From Adiantum capillus-veneris (taxonomy: Eukaryota; Streptophyta; Polypodiopsida; Polypodiales; Pteridaceae): a stretch of DNA of 64,000 nucleotides. The first letter of the stretch is position 1. Each line of letters starts with the position of its first letter. The notes below the pieces were generated by a model. The model was not told the DNA's origin. It ran no database searches and was given only the letters and a program-made list of their open reading frames with translations. Shown here piece by piece: positions 22,345 through 33,101 of the stretch. Location of the stretch: assembly GCA_014529385.2 (NCBI GenBank), contig CM043964.1, forward strand, positions 350,997-414,996, given 5' to 3'. The position numbers and the translations under genes are program-made.

Positions 22345-23481
22345 TGTGAGTGGGACGGAAACACACAGAACGCCTCTATAACGACCCAAAACACACTCTT
22401 GGAATGATATACACACACACTATGGAGTACCACTCGGCTTACACAACACACCTGGCCGAGACAGGGAACACACTTATGGAGTGCGAGGAGAGAGACTATC
22501 CACTTGCCCACTCCGCACACACACACACACACACACCCAAAAAACTCAGCTCAAAAGAGGAGAACTTCTGATGTTTAGATACAAATGATCTTGGGCCAAC
22601 ACCAATGGGGCAAACAACTCACACAATAGGGGTAAAATGTACCAGATACAATCACAAACTGGAGCAGAAGCTTCAATCACAGGAGAAACTTATACAGCAA
22701 AAATAGCAAAAAAAGAGTGAGGAATTTGGAAAAATGGACAGCGCCATCGCGTCCAGAATGGCTCAAAACCCCAGTCTACAATGTCAAAGTGCTCAAATCC
22801 GACCTCGGATGAGTAGTTTAGGGCCAAAACAGGCTCCAAAAACACCAAAAACACACCTGCGGCTGTTCCTCCTCTCTTCTCCATGTTTTTTCTGGTCTTC
22901 TCTCTTGTTTTTCAGTTCCCACACTTAGCTTTATTACTTGGGCACCCTTGGCCTTTTAGTTGACCTCAAACGGACCCTGAACCGGCCAAAAACTGACCTC
23001 GCAGTGCATAGTTGTCACCTTTTTGCATCATCCGCACACTTGGCACTCAACTTTTCTCAATAATGCATCCAGCCACCACGTGAAGTGGCCCCAAAATATG
23101 TTCCTCATGATGACCTCTCTGCATAATTATCACAAGAAAACATCCATGTCGTATCCGTACTCATCCACGTGCAAATATTGACCCTGTTCGACCTCCTAAC
23201 GCCACTAGATGCCATCTGACGCACCGGTTTACCTCATGTCGTCGGCCCGCAGATAGCTTCCTCGAGAATTTTTATGTGCTACCAACTCCTCATTATTATA
23301 AAAAAAACACACCGGTACTAGTGATAGTGAAAATCGATGCACTATGTACATGCTATCCTACCTGTACACATGTGGGCCCCACGTAACCACTTGGCTCTGG
23401 AAAATGGGCAATCATTTATTTGATGCACCATGCATGGGTATGTACATATGTGCAATCCCTTGCTCCAAAAAACTCCTGACA
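22345..23481 (-). repeat. 5' LTR of gypsy element B
   Basis: It is 1,137 bp and starts TGTGAGTGGG on the plus strand, so on the minus strand it runs from TGTCAGGAG to CTCACA. It aligns end to end with 12210-13348, with scattered substitutions and small indels such as an expanded CA run near 22520. Confidence 0.9.
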
Positions 23482-26068
23482 ACGGTATACGACTCGAATT
23501 TACAATACGTGATCATTTTGGAAAAATGTGAAAAATATGTAATTCCAATCTTTACTGCTTCTACGTATTCATCCTCGATGTGCATCCGTTCGTCTTCGAT
23601 CTTTAGCAGCTTCTGTTAACTGACGTTGACTCAGTTAACAATTTGATAGATATCGTAATAGAGCATATGCTACCGAATATAGAAACAATATTGTACCAAA
23701 AAGAAGCTGCGTCTTATGTTCAGTTGCTCCCGACAGAATACTTCATGTACATGGTGGATCACTTTTTATTGTCGATTCTGGTGCTACAAGAAATATGACA
23801 TATCTATCTAAGAACTATCATCCACTACGAGTTCAACGTGTTGTTTATCTTGCTGATGATACTACTTGTCAAGTAAAGGATATTGGAGACTTATATCTTG
23901 GTACCTTATCTTCTTCCACTCGAATTTTGCGAGGAGTATTACATGTACCAGATCTTCAACGTAATCTTCTTTCGGTTGCTAGAATTTTTGATCTTCGTCT
24001 GTTTGTTAGATTTGATCATACCAAATGCCAAATTGAGAAAGACGGACAGACTATAGCCACTACTCCTCGAAACGGTAATTTGTTTGAACTCTCTCTCAAC
24101 GATGCTGTAGCAAATGTTGTCACTGCTCCAGGTGATCATGATTGCAAAGTATGGCATCACCGTTTTGTTCATGCTGATTTCTCAAAACTCCTTGATCTTC
24201 AGCGTTGTGATCTTGTTCATGGCATAGATCTTAAAGCCCATCCCCATATGGGAGTTTGTGAGTTTTGTGCTCTTGGGAAACACAATCGTAAACCCTTTCC
24301 TCTTTCAAATACAAATCATTCTCATGACATATTGGATCTTGTTCATACTGATATATGTGGACCTCTACCTTCTTCGAGATCACAATATCGCTAGTTCATT
24401 ACTTTCATTGATGATTTCTCACGGTATACGACTGTATTTCTACTTAGACAGAAATCTGAGGCCTTATCTGTTTTCAAAAAATTTCACAAGGCTGTGGAAC
24501 TTCAAACTAGTCGTCGCCTTAAGAATATTCGTAGTGACAATGGAGGCGAATATGTTTCTCGAGAGTTTGTGAGTTATTGTGCTGACAATGGAATCATGAA
24601 CACACTATTTCATATTCACCTCAACAGAATGGCATTGTTGAACAAAATAATTTCACTATTCTAAATGCTGGAAGATGTATGCTGATTCATTTTGGTTTAT
24701 CTCGTGTTTTCTGGGCTGAAGCTACTTTGACGGCAGTATTTATTCAGAAGCATCTTCCTACTACTGCACCCTCTGGTAAGATACCAATCACATCATGGAC
24801 AGGTGACATTCCTTCTGTATCTCATTTTCAAACCTTTGTATGCATTTCTTATATTCATGTTCCCAAAGAAACACAAACAAAGCTTGATGCTCCTGGTCAT
24901 ATTTTGACACTTCCAAAGGCTACAAATTCTATGACCCTTCCTCCAAGAAAGTAATTGTGAATCGTGATGCCACTTTTAACGACTAACTTATGGGAGACTC
25001 ATGGTCCATGGATAATTTTGATGATACTAATTCATTGCTTCAGGCTTTTCCATTTATTTCAGATGATGAAACTCTTCCTATAGAGAAACATTCCTCTTTC
25101 CAACCATCCATTCCGAATGTTGCCAATGATGATATTGATATTTTTGTTGATCTGCCTATTGATTTTGAACATGACTCATGTCATGTTTATGATTAGGATA
25201 TTGTTGATAATGCTTTCTCTACTTTTGAAGATCCCGTCACTTATGATGAAGCTATCTCTTCACCACAAAAGGATCAATGGCAACAGGCTATGGAAGCAGA
25301 GTACGATTCTCTTATCTCTAAAGGTACATGGATACTAACTGAACTACGTCCTGGTCATACAGCTATTAAGTGTAAGTGGGTGTATAAGAGAAAAGCAAAA
25401 GCAGATGGATCTTTTGACAAGTTTAAGGCACCAAGTAGCTGGTGTTGATTATCAAGAGACTTTTTCACCAGTTGTTCGCATTACAAGTGTTCGAGTTTTA
25501 ATGGCATTTGCTGTTCAATTTGATTTGGAAGCTCATCAAATGGATGTGCGAACTGCTTTTCTTAATGGTGACTTGGAAGAGGAAATTTATATGGAACAAC
25601 CAGAAGGGTTTGTTATTCCAGGTGAAGAAGACCTTGTTGCTCAACTCCATAAGGCACTATATGGTCTCAAACAAGCTTCGCGAGCCTGGTATACAAAATT
25701 TGATCTTTTTCTCACCTCTAAAGGATTCATCTCTTGCTCGTTAGACCCCAACTTATACATAAAATGCCAAGGTAGCAGTTTTGTGATTCTTGCTCTTTAT
25801 GTGGATGATACCATCCTTGTTTCCAATGATTTGGGATTTCTTCAGCAAGTGAAAAACTTATTGTCTTTTGCATTTGATATGGTGGATCTTGGAGAGATTC
25901 ACTCGTGTCTTGGCATTTAGATCCACCAAAACCGTAAAAAAGGTATTTTATCCCTTCAACAGTCAAAGTTTATTGTAGATATTATTCAAAAATTTGGTAT
26001 GGAATCCACCGGACTTAAAAGAATGTTAATTCAATATATATCTGATGATGGTTATGGAATTTTCCTCC
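23482..26068 (+). pseudogene. Copia polyprotein remnant, copy 2 (protease to reverse transcriptase)
   Basis: In order: protease start FIVDSGATRNMTYLSKNYHP (23770), GAG-pre-integrase WHHRFVHADFSKLLDLQRCD, integrase zinc finger and core (DLVHTDICGPLP, IRSDNGGEYVSREF near 24520), a decayed linker, and reverse transcriptase (YQETFSPVVRITSVRVLMA, AFLNGDLEEEIYMEQPEGF, KALYGLKQASRAWY, ALYVDDTILV) at 25405-25917. TAG stops at 24392-24394 and 25918-25920, a TAG near 25195 and frame changes show it is dead. RNase H is almost absent: homology fades near 26040, where the LTR of element C begins. The first eight bases or so (to 23494) belong to copy 1, so a tandem duplication junction lies at about 23494. 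Confidence 0.85.
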
Positions 26069-26489
26069 TGTCGCTTTATCTGCTTCAAATACCCATGGAT
26101 TTTGCAATCTTCAATTCTATTCATTGCCTTAATCATTAAACATCAGTTATTGTCAATTATCCTGTAAATTCCTGCTTTGCTGAGCTCTAGCCTTTTTTCT
26201 TTTGTATTCGACTCCTTGCTTATCTCTCCCCTTTTCTGAGGCTTTGATTTGTTTCTCTAATTCCGAGAGAGAGAGTGATTGCTTGGAATTTTTTCTTTGT
26301 TTAGGTCGATTGAGCACGAGAGAGAGATTGCTTAGAAATTTTCTTCCTTCCTGTCCTTATTACCCTATTCCTCTATGCTTTGATTGGAGAGCAAGAGAGA
26401 GAATCCTTAGTATTCCCCTTCTCTTTCTCCACCTCGCTTGCCCTTGTTCGTTAACCTTCTCCTTCGATGCTTCTTGCTTGCCGAGAACT

Positions 26490-26539
<50 letters not shown>

Positions 26540-27551
26540 GGAGCGAGAGCTTTTCTTTTGCTCCTTACCGAGGATGAGAGAGAGCAAGCAGGAGCTTGTC
26601 CGAGATTTCCTTCCCTTTTCGTCCGCGTGCTCTTCGCTTCCCCTTGCTCGTATATCTTCCAATTTCTTTTCATGCAAAAAAAAAATCTATTTATAGCTCC
26701 TCTCTCCCTTAGCAACGACGGAGCTGCCTTAGGCAGCCGGCTTTTGGGCGGCCTTACTCCCTCATTGGGTGGGCTCCCTTCATAAGGGCATCACATTTGG
26801 GCATACATGCCGGCCGTGCAATGTAGTAGGCATCAATTTCGGCATAAATATCGATTAAAGCATCGCCAACTTCCAAGCACCACATCTTTCTTCAACTGCC
26901 TCTGACAATATCCTCGTGAATTTTATTGTCCATAACAGCATCTCAAATAATGTAAAAATTACCCAGCTCAGTTGTGCCGACAACTGACAGCGGACTCTTC
27001 CTGCCAAGCCGTAAATCCGATTAGACTCCTTAAACTGCATAAAATGCATACAAACCTTGCCGAGGCTGTAAACTTCCCAGATAGGACTCCGATTGAGTGA
27101 ACCGGACCCCGGTGAATCTTTAACAACCAATATCTTGGCGATTGGAACTCCGATCACTGATCTGAAAAGATGACGTGCTCCACAAAGTGAGCACTTCAAA
27201 CCCATGCATTCATTTCATTTATGTTCCCTCAGCTGCAGTTGCCCAATCCGATACGGATCTACAATCGATTTACATTTCAAACTGCTATCTCCAATCGACG
27301 AGCTGTAAAGACAGGCCGATAGAGCACTTCAATCACTATAGTTCTAGATCATAAGCTTCCATCTGTGCTCACTTCAAGCATACTCATTTTTGGAATCATT
27401 AAGGCATCAGTTGGCCCTTTAAAGCCGCATTTGGTATACATTAATCATTAAACTTGGCCTAATCACTGACCATTAATCAAGTAAGCTTCAAATAAGCTTG
27501 ATGTGCATTTTTTTGGCATCTTTCTTAGCATGGGAGCGGAGCTGCATGACA
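26069..27551 (-). repeat. 3' LTR of element C
   Basis: The high end (TGTCATGCAGCTCC on the minus strand) is fixed by the polypurine tract beside it. The stretch 26963-27551 aligns with 39842-40121 plus 46122-46470. A minus-strand TATA box (CTATAAATAG, about 26688-26697) and a long GA run (26491-26537) lie inside. The low end is inferred from a TGTCG at 26069, giving an inverted TGTCG/CGACA terminus, and is uncertain. Confidence 0.65.
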
Positions 27552-27565
27552 TCCACCCCCTCTGA
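27552..27565 (-). other. Polypurine tract of element C
   Basis: On the minus strand TCAGAGGGGGTGGA directly precedes the LTR start TGTCATG. This is the expected position and composition of a second-strand primer. Confidence 0.8.
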
Positions 27566-28130
27566 ACCTGCACAGCCTCCGGTCTGTGCCAACATCACTT
27601 CAATCTGCATCTGCCACAGGTACCTTAAGCTCCTTACCATCATCAAACTCACGTAACTGTACGAAAATTTAAATAAGGCTTATACCCTATCATCAATGTT
27701 CTAGTTTAATCATTAGGTAGATGTCCATCAAAAATCTCTGAACTGTATCTGATGTATCTTCAAAGCATTCAATCATGGATAACTTGTTTAGTGAACCCTG
27801 CCAGACTCAACTGCTCCAGTTAATGATGCACACGGCTTGACCATTAAGCTCTCTTTAAGGAACCCTATCAAGCTCAAGTATGCCTTAATCTGTCTGCACA
27901 CAGAATGGCCATCAAGTCCTTTACCTCAATTTCTGGTAGCAGAACCAACTTAAAAGATGTAAAGATACTTGAGCAATTGTTCAAAGAAGTCAGCTGGAAG
28001 CCAGCCATGTAAGCTTATTGACCGCATAACAAAAACTCTTATGACTCAGCATAATCTAGAAAACAAAACCTTGTACCATGCAACTTGCTACATCAGATAA
28101 TTGGTACTCTTCAAATCTGCAACTGGCACT
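27566..28130. other. Non-coding 3' interior of element C
   Basis: No supported frame. Imperfect repeats of CTCAAGTATGCC and CCATCAAG-like words are scattered here. Confidence 0.5.
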
Positions 28131-30256
28131 TTAGTAGCCCCCAGGATCAGATGGGAACCCAATCAATTGTCCCATTGTGAGCATTCCTTTACAAATTTTG
28201 TAGAATCCTCCAGGATCATAGGGAAAATACAATAATTTCCAATCAGTAGAATATAAACACAAATTCACCAACAAATCTTCATTCAAACCGCCTGAATCAT
28301 ACGGCATATAAGTCAATTGCCCAGGACCATGCATATACCTATCACCTCCTGGGTCAAAAGCTAGCTCAAAATCCCCTACATCATAGGGTAACATCAAATC
28401 CCATATGGCATCAGGTAGCATCAGATACTGCCATATCCCATGTGCAATTAGCTGATCGAATTGTCGATCATCAATCATAGGTAAAAGCATTGGCAGTGCA
28501 CCTTAACTCTCACTAGTATTGAAATTCCGATCATACATATTTGAATACATCAAGTCTCTGGTAAAATCCTCTTCATAAGGCTCAAAAGATGCATTTGAAA
28601 ACAATTCTCTATCTTGTAAGGCTTAAAATCAAGTAGTGCATCATCTAACAACTACATAAGTTCATCATCTGGTGAATCTAAACAAATTGGCTCATGCATG
28701 AATATAGATTGATTGGTATCCTTGGCATCTGTATTTGAGAACCCTTCCAAAGCTTCATCCAGTAAGAACATAAGGTCTAGGTCCACCACTTCAGAAGGTC
28801 CCTCCATCTTGCACATCTCAGGCTGCTGGACACTAATATTTCCACATGTGATGTGCATACTAAATGCATATGCTGTAAATTGCTCTTTAAGACTTTCACC
28901 CTCATCCAGATATCTTTGCACTTCTGTAGCACAAAGTTCGGCATGCGCATTGAAAATTTCATCTATTGACCTGTCTGTATCATCGGCACAATGAAACCAA
29001 TCATATTCAACATCAAGATATTGCACTTCACTATGTACCCCCTCTAAATCAGCATCATCAATTTCATGATCTTTCTGCCATAGTGTGAGCCCTGTGTCAC
29101 AAATTCTCGATAGAGAAGAAGTTTGCTCCCTCTCTAAATCACCATCAGCAAATCCAGGATTAGTCTATCACATCGGTAGCTCTAGGTCATAGAAACTTTT
29201 CAATGAAGGAGTTTGCACCCCCTCTGAATCAAGCACATACTCTTGCTTAGCCAAGTCCTCAAAATCTGGTACATCCAAATTCAATAAATCTGGTATACCA
29301 AAATCCATGGTCTTGCTGCTCTCAATAGCAGCCCTGGTTTGACCTATAACTTATGTTTCATTAACCAAATGTTTGGCAAAACCTGTACCAGTATCTTCAA
29401 TTACCTCTATGGTAGAATCTGCACAAGAAAAATTATGCTCTAATTCTGGTTCAGTAGCATAAGTATCAGCTGTAACTGAATCTTGATGCATCTCTTCTTG
29501 AATATGGCTACACTCATTCACCTGCACAATTTCTTCTTGATCTTTAGCCAATTCATTGTTTTGATCCCATGATTTCTTTTCTTCCTGTACTATAGGTATA
29601 TGTTCTTTGCAAAATTCACCCTGTGTAGTTTGAGACTGTAGAGACTCACCCTCAAGAACTTCTACTTCATGCACGGCATCTGCAAAACCCAACCTTGCAT
29701 ACACAGCTTTGACTTTGTCTTCATCATTATCATGTAAGAAAGTAGCATCTTGCACAATAAACTCATCAATGAACTGAGGCTGTAGAGACTCACCCTCAAG
29801 AACTTCTACTTCATGCATGGCGTCTGCAAAACCCAACCTTGCATACACAGATTTGACTTTGTATTCATCATTAGCATGTAAGAAAGTAGCATCCTGCACA
29901 ATAAACTCATCAATCACAGCTTCTAACTTTGATCGTACTTGTCCTCGGATATCTGCGTAGTCCGGTAGACATGCACTCTATTCTGGTATCCCTCTTACCT
30001 TGGTCTCCAGCTCATAGCACTCTAGGTATCCCTCTGGATCGTATCCATCAAAGAGTTGTCTCTCGTCATATACTGCATCTAAAGCTGCATCCAAAGCTTC
30101 ATCGATTTGATTTTTCTTCTTCACGGTCTCTATTTCAAGCAGAGATCCTTGAACCAATTGAAGCATCTTCAAAAAGTATGGAGCTGTAGATTTATCATCA
30201 AAACCCTTTGCACTTAATTTTGCAATCATCTTCATCATCTGCTCTAAATTCTTCAT
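28131..30256 (-). pseudogene. Decayed acidic open reading frame of element C, function unknown
   Basis: From an ATG at 30256, 24 bp past the primer site, one frame runs to 28652. It is broken by TAG (29978-29980), TAA (29351-29353) and TGA-TAG (29165-29170), and ends at TAG (28652-28654). A frame shift near 28610 leads into further coding-like sequence ending at 28131. Coding character persists across the stops without frame change, so about 700 codons were probably once continuous. The protein is rich in Asp and Glu, starts MKNLEQMMKMIAKLSAKGFD and holds a 48-residue tandem duplication (29641-29784 and 29785-29914, FIVQDATFLH...EVLEGESLQ) and a [DS]PGG[FYD]-type repeat near the end. I do not recognise the family. 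Position suggests a gag-like role, but no zinc knuckle or protease motif is visible. Confidence 0.6.
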
Positions 30257-30279
30257 CTTTACCTCCCACTCCAGCTCAT

Positions 30280-30297
30280 TTCACATCGGGTTCACCA
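30280..30297 (-). other. Primer-binding site of element C, tRNA-Trp
   Basis: The plus-strand TTCACATCGGGTTCACCA matches the CCA-bearing 3' end of plant tRNA-Trp (TTCACGTCGGGTTCA plus CCA, from memory) with one difference. It lies four bases from the LTR end TGTCGGGGG at 30302. Confidence 0.7.
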
Positions 30298-30301
30298 AAG
30301 A

Positions 30302-30833
30302 TGTCGGGGGATATGTGTTCGAAACGTGACCCGGGCAGGCGCCGGGCCTTTGGCTATGGGAGGTGTCAAGAGAACAAGAACAACAGGTGAAAAAGGATTT
30401 GTCAATCATCGTAACCTTCAATTAATATATTTAAGCTTTGAGTACATTCTACTGGCAATAGCCAAATCGGGCTGTTAACAACGCCGACACTTAGGTTCAT
30501 TGAAATCAAGGAGTTTAGGCTCCCGTTACAATTACCCGGGCCGTTAACGGCTCCACGATTCATAAAAAAGAAATAACTAATTTAAGTTGCCGGTGACGAA
30601 CAAAATCCTACTGTGCCGGTTTTCTTAGATCGGTTGTTCTACTGCTTGATATGTCTTCAATTACTGTCTTCGAATCCCTTCTTGCCCCTTCTTTAGCTCA
30701 AGAACAAGAGAGAGATTCCCTTGTCCAAGATCGGAAGAGAGAGAGAGAGAGGTTTACCTTTGTTAGCCCTTCTTTCCTCCATTCATGCCCTTGCTTTCAT
30801 GCTTTTCCTCTTCCAAGCTCTTCCCCTTGACCA

Positions 30834-30868
<35 letters not shown>

Positions 30869-31029
30869 ATGATTCCCATGCTAGCTCGAGAGCTAGCCAA
30901 AGAGAGCTTTGCTCGCCTCTTCTGTTGCTAGCCAAGAGCTCATTGATCATTCGAGCCTCCTTTTGTTAACTGCTTGCGTTGGTTGGAGATCGAGAGAGGG
31001 AGAGCTTCTCTCCCTTTCTTCTCTCCCTT
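30302..31029 (-). repeat. 5' LTR of element C, innermost piece
   Basis: It ends CGACA beside the primer site and contains GA runs (30740-30755, 30838-30867). It resembles 26200-26700 of the 3' LTR in layout, but base-level similarity is low, for example TGTCTTCGAATCCCTTCTTG against TGTATTCGACTCCTTGCTTA. The 31029 boundary is simply where near-identity between the two LTRs of gypsy A ends. Part of this stretch could instead belong to the 3' LTR of gypsy A. Confidence 0.45.
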
Positions 31030-31475
31030 TCTACGCTCGCCTTCGTGGTGGATTCCTCGCCGCGATGAAGAAGAAGCTGCAGTCGTGCTGCGCTCAACCG
31101 CTTCGCCGCCGTCGTGCCTTCGTAATGCTCGATCGCACACACACTCTCCCTCTCTCTCTCTCTCTCTCACACACACACAAGGAGGTGAAGAAGAAGAAGA
31201 AGATGGAGATGGAGCAAGAGCACTCTTCTATTGCACAAATGAGAGAATGAGTAAAAATTAGGTTTAGTTGGCTTTTATAGGAGCTCACCCCATTCACACT
31301 TGGGCGCCCATGCTTAACCAACTAATCCCTTGAATGTCCAAGTTAAAGTGCGCCTCTCATTGACGATCACTCTACCTTTCCCTATTGGACCGACAAGCCC
31401 GGTACCTGACTCTACCAAATACATAATACGCGTCCATCGTAGGTGATGGGTGTCCGTGAGCTGTGAGGGTTAACA
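31030..31475 (-). repeat. 3' LTR of gypsy A, shared portion
   Basis: It starts TGTTAACCCTCACAGC on the minus strand and is nearly identical to 39398-39841. A TATA box (CTATAAAAGCC, near 31268-31278) is present. The terminal 129 bp found in the 5' LTR (39269-39397) have no evident counterpart here, so this copy is truncated or recombined. Confidence 0.8.
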
Positions 31476-31490
31476 TGCCCCCCTTCCTGA
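31476..31490 (-). other. Polypurine tract of gypsy A
   Basis: On the minus strand TCAGGAAGGGGGGCA immediately precedes the LTR start TGTTAACC. Confidence 0.8.
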
Positions 31491-33101
31491 TGTAGATTCC
31501 GTCCTCGGAAGCTATTGAGTTGAAGCTGGTTCGTCGAGGTGGAAGAGCATTTGAGATGAATGTCCTTAGCCTTCTTCAGTCACTGTAAAATCAAACAGCA
31601 CTGGCACAGTAATTGCATTCTCTTAAAAAGCATATGCAGTTTTAGGTAGACAAATTGATTGGTAAAAGAATTTCAAACAATTTGTTAGCAATGAACATTA
31701 AATTGCAATGTAATCAAATGCATAAACAGATGTAAAGGTAGAAAATTAAACAAGTCCGGGGTCGCTAATTTGACGGTCGAAAGGCACTAGAGATCGAATA
31801 TTAATACCATGGGTAAGCTTCTTAATTTTCACTGGTCAATTAAGTTGTTTAATCGCGAGAGCCAAGTATTCATGTTCGAGGGCTGACTAGAGGCTATATC
31901 TAGAAAACTTTGTAGTTAAGCTACCATAAAAGGAATTTCTCATGAAATCATCGCCTGACTGATTACTTTTTCTTTGACCCCCCAAAGTCTTTTCACATTG
32001 ATTCAATTATGATGTGTGTGCTTATTTTGTATGCCTTGGGTTTTTTGCTTTTCAAGGAAAAGCGCCCACGCTGGGAACCTCTAGGGCTCTAGTACCATAG
32101 GCGATACATGTGAGTGAAGTACCAAATCAAGCTGAGATTTCTCTTCCAGCTTAAAATTTTACATTGTGGAACTTTGATTTTTTGTTTGTTCATTTTCAGC
32201 ATTTAAATTTTGTAACTTTGGGGGGTCATATAACACTGTTACCCTCCCCAGGCTCATCACATTAGTAAACTCCCTTTATAATACTTAAGCTAAAGGTCAC
32301 TAGGGTTAAGCCCACTAGAAAGCCCTAGTACATTTCACACAATGCTGCCTAAATCGGATTAAGAACCTAAGTAACCATTGCTTATTAGGAAGGCATTCCC
32401 CATGGTATTAAGAGAAGATCTCTAACACCTAACTTGGTCAAACTAGCTTAGTCGGACTGCTTGATTTTTAAACCTAGACAAGTGATTATGACAAAACATT
32501 ACATTGAATTAAATGTTTGATACTAAGCAAATGCGCTGAATATTATGCTACCAATCACAATCAAAGTAGAAAAACATAAATGCAAAAAGATAAGGGCAAT
32601 GCTAATGGACAAGAAACACCTGTTTGTGTTGATGGTCGTGCTTGATTTGAAGGGTGAACGAGAGAAAGGTTCCATGAAGGTCCAAATCCTATCAATAGCA
32701 ACACGCTCCTGTACACACTAGGAAACAAAAGGAATACCTCCAGGAGGCACATCAGTGGGAAAAGAGAACTTTGCTAATCACTCAACTCTAAAACAGAAAC
32801 ACTCCTATCGTACTAATCTTACCTACCCTCCATCACTCAAGTGATGAGGATCAAAGGTGTTTTATGGCATAGGTTTCTGTTTCACTGTACCAGATGTGAC
32901 ATGTGTAGGTCTGAGTCAATGTTTTGACTTTTATTGTGCATACTCGTTTGCTAATTGCTCTTGCTCTTTTTTTTTTTTTGTGAGTATAAAGCTTTATATG
33001 TACATTCCCTAAGATTGGAATTGAGAGGTCAGGGCAAAAGGTTGAGAGGGAAACAAATGAATGATGACTGTCAGCAAACACTCCCCCCTTCCTTGGGTAG
33101 A
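31491..33101. other. Non-coding 3' interior of gypsy A
   Basis: About 1.6 kb between the protease frame and the polypurine tract has no supported coding frame on either strand. In an autonomous gypsy element this is where integrase would be expected, and no HHCC or DDE motif was seen. Confidence 0.65.

Larger units (their letters stand above)
12210..23481 (-). mobile_element. Ty3/gypsy element B, full length, Tat-type, interrupted by element F
   Basis: Two LTRs of about 1,138 bp (12210-13348 and 22345-23481) flank minus-strand gag, protease, reverse transcriptase, RNase H, a second RNase H and integrase. The second RNase H after the first is the hallmark of the Tat (Ogre/Retand-like) lineage. 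ACGG precedes the left end (12206-12209) and follows the right end (23482-23485) as a target-site duplication inside copia integrase sequence. Several nonsense codons and frameshifts break gag and pol, so it is not autonomous now. A 2,661 bp element sits in its protease; without it B is about 8.6 kb. Confidence 0.9.

Noticed and set aside
26200-26790. Open frames across GA runs encoding RERERE or LSLSLS peptides
   Set aside because: Any GA microsatellite gives open frames on both strands; the region is LTR sequence with a TATA box.
30721-31321. Overlapping frames on both strands near the LTR of gypsy A
   Set aside because: The same sequence recurs in the other LTR, and the frames are low-complexity; they are chance frames in an LTR.
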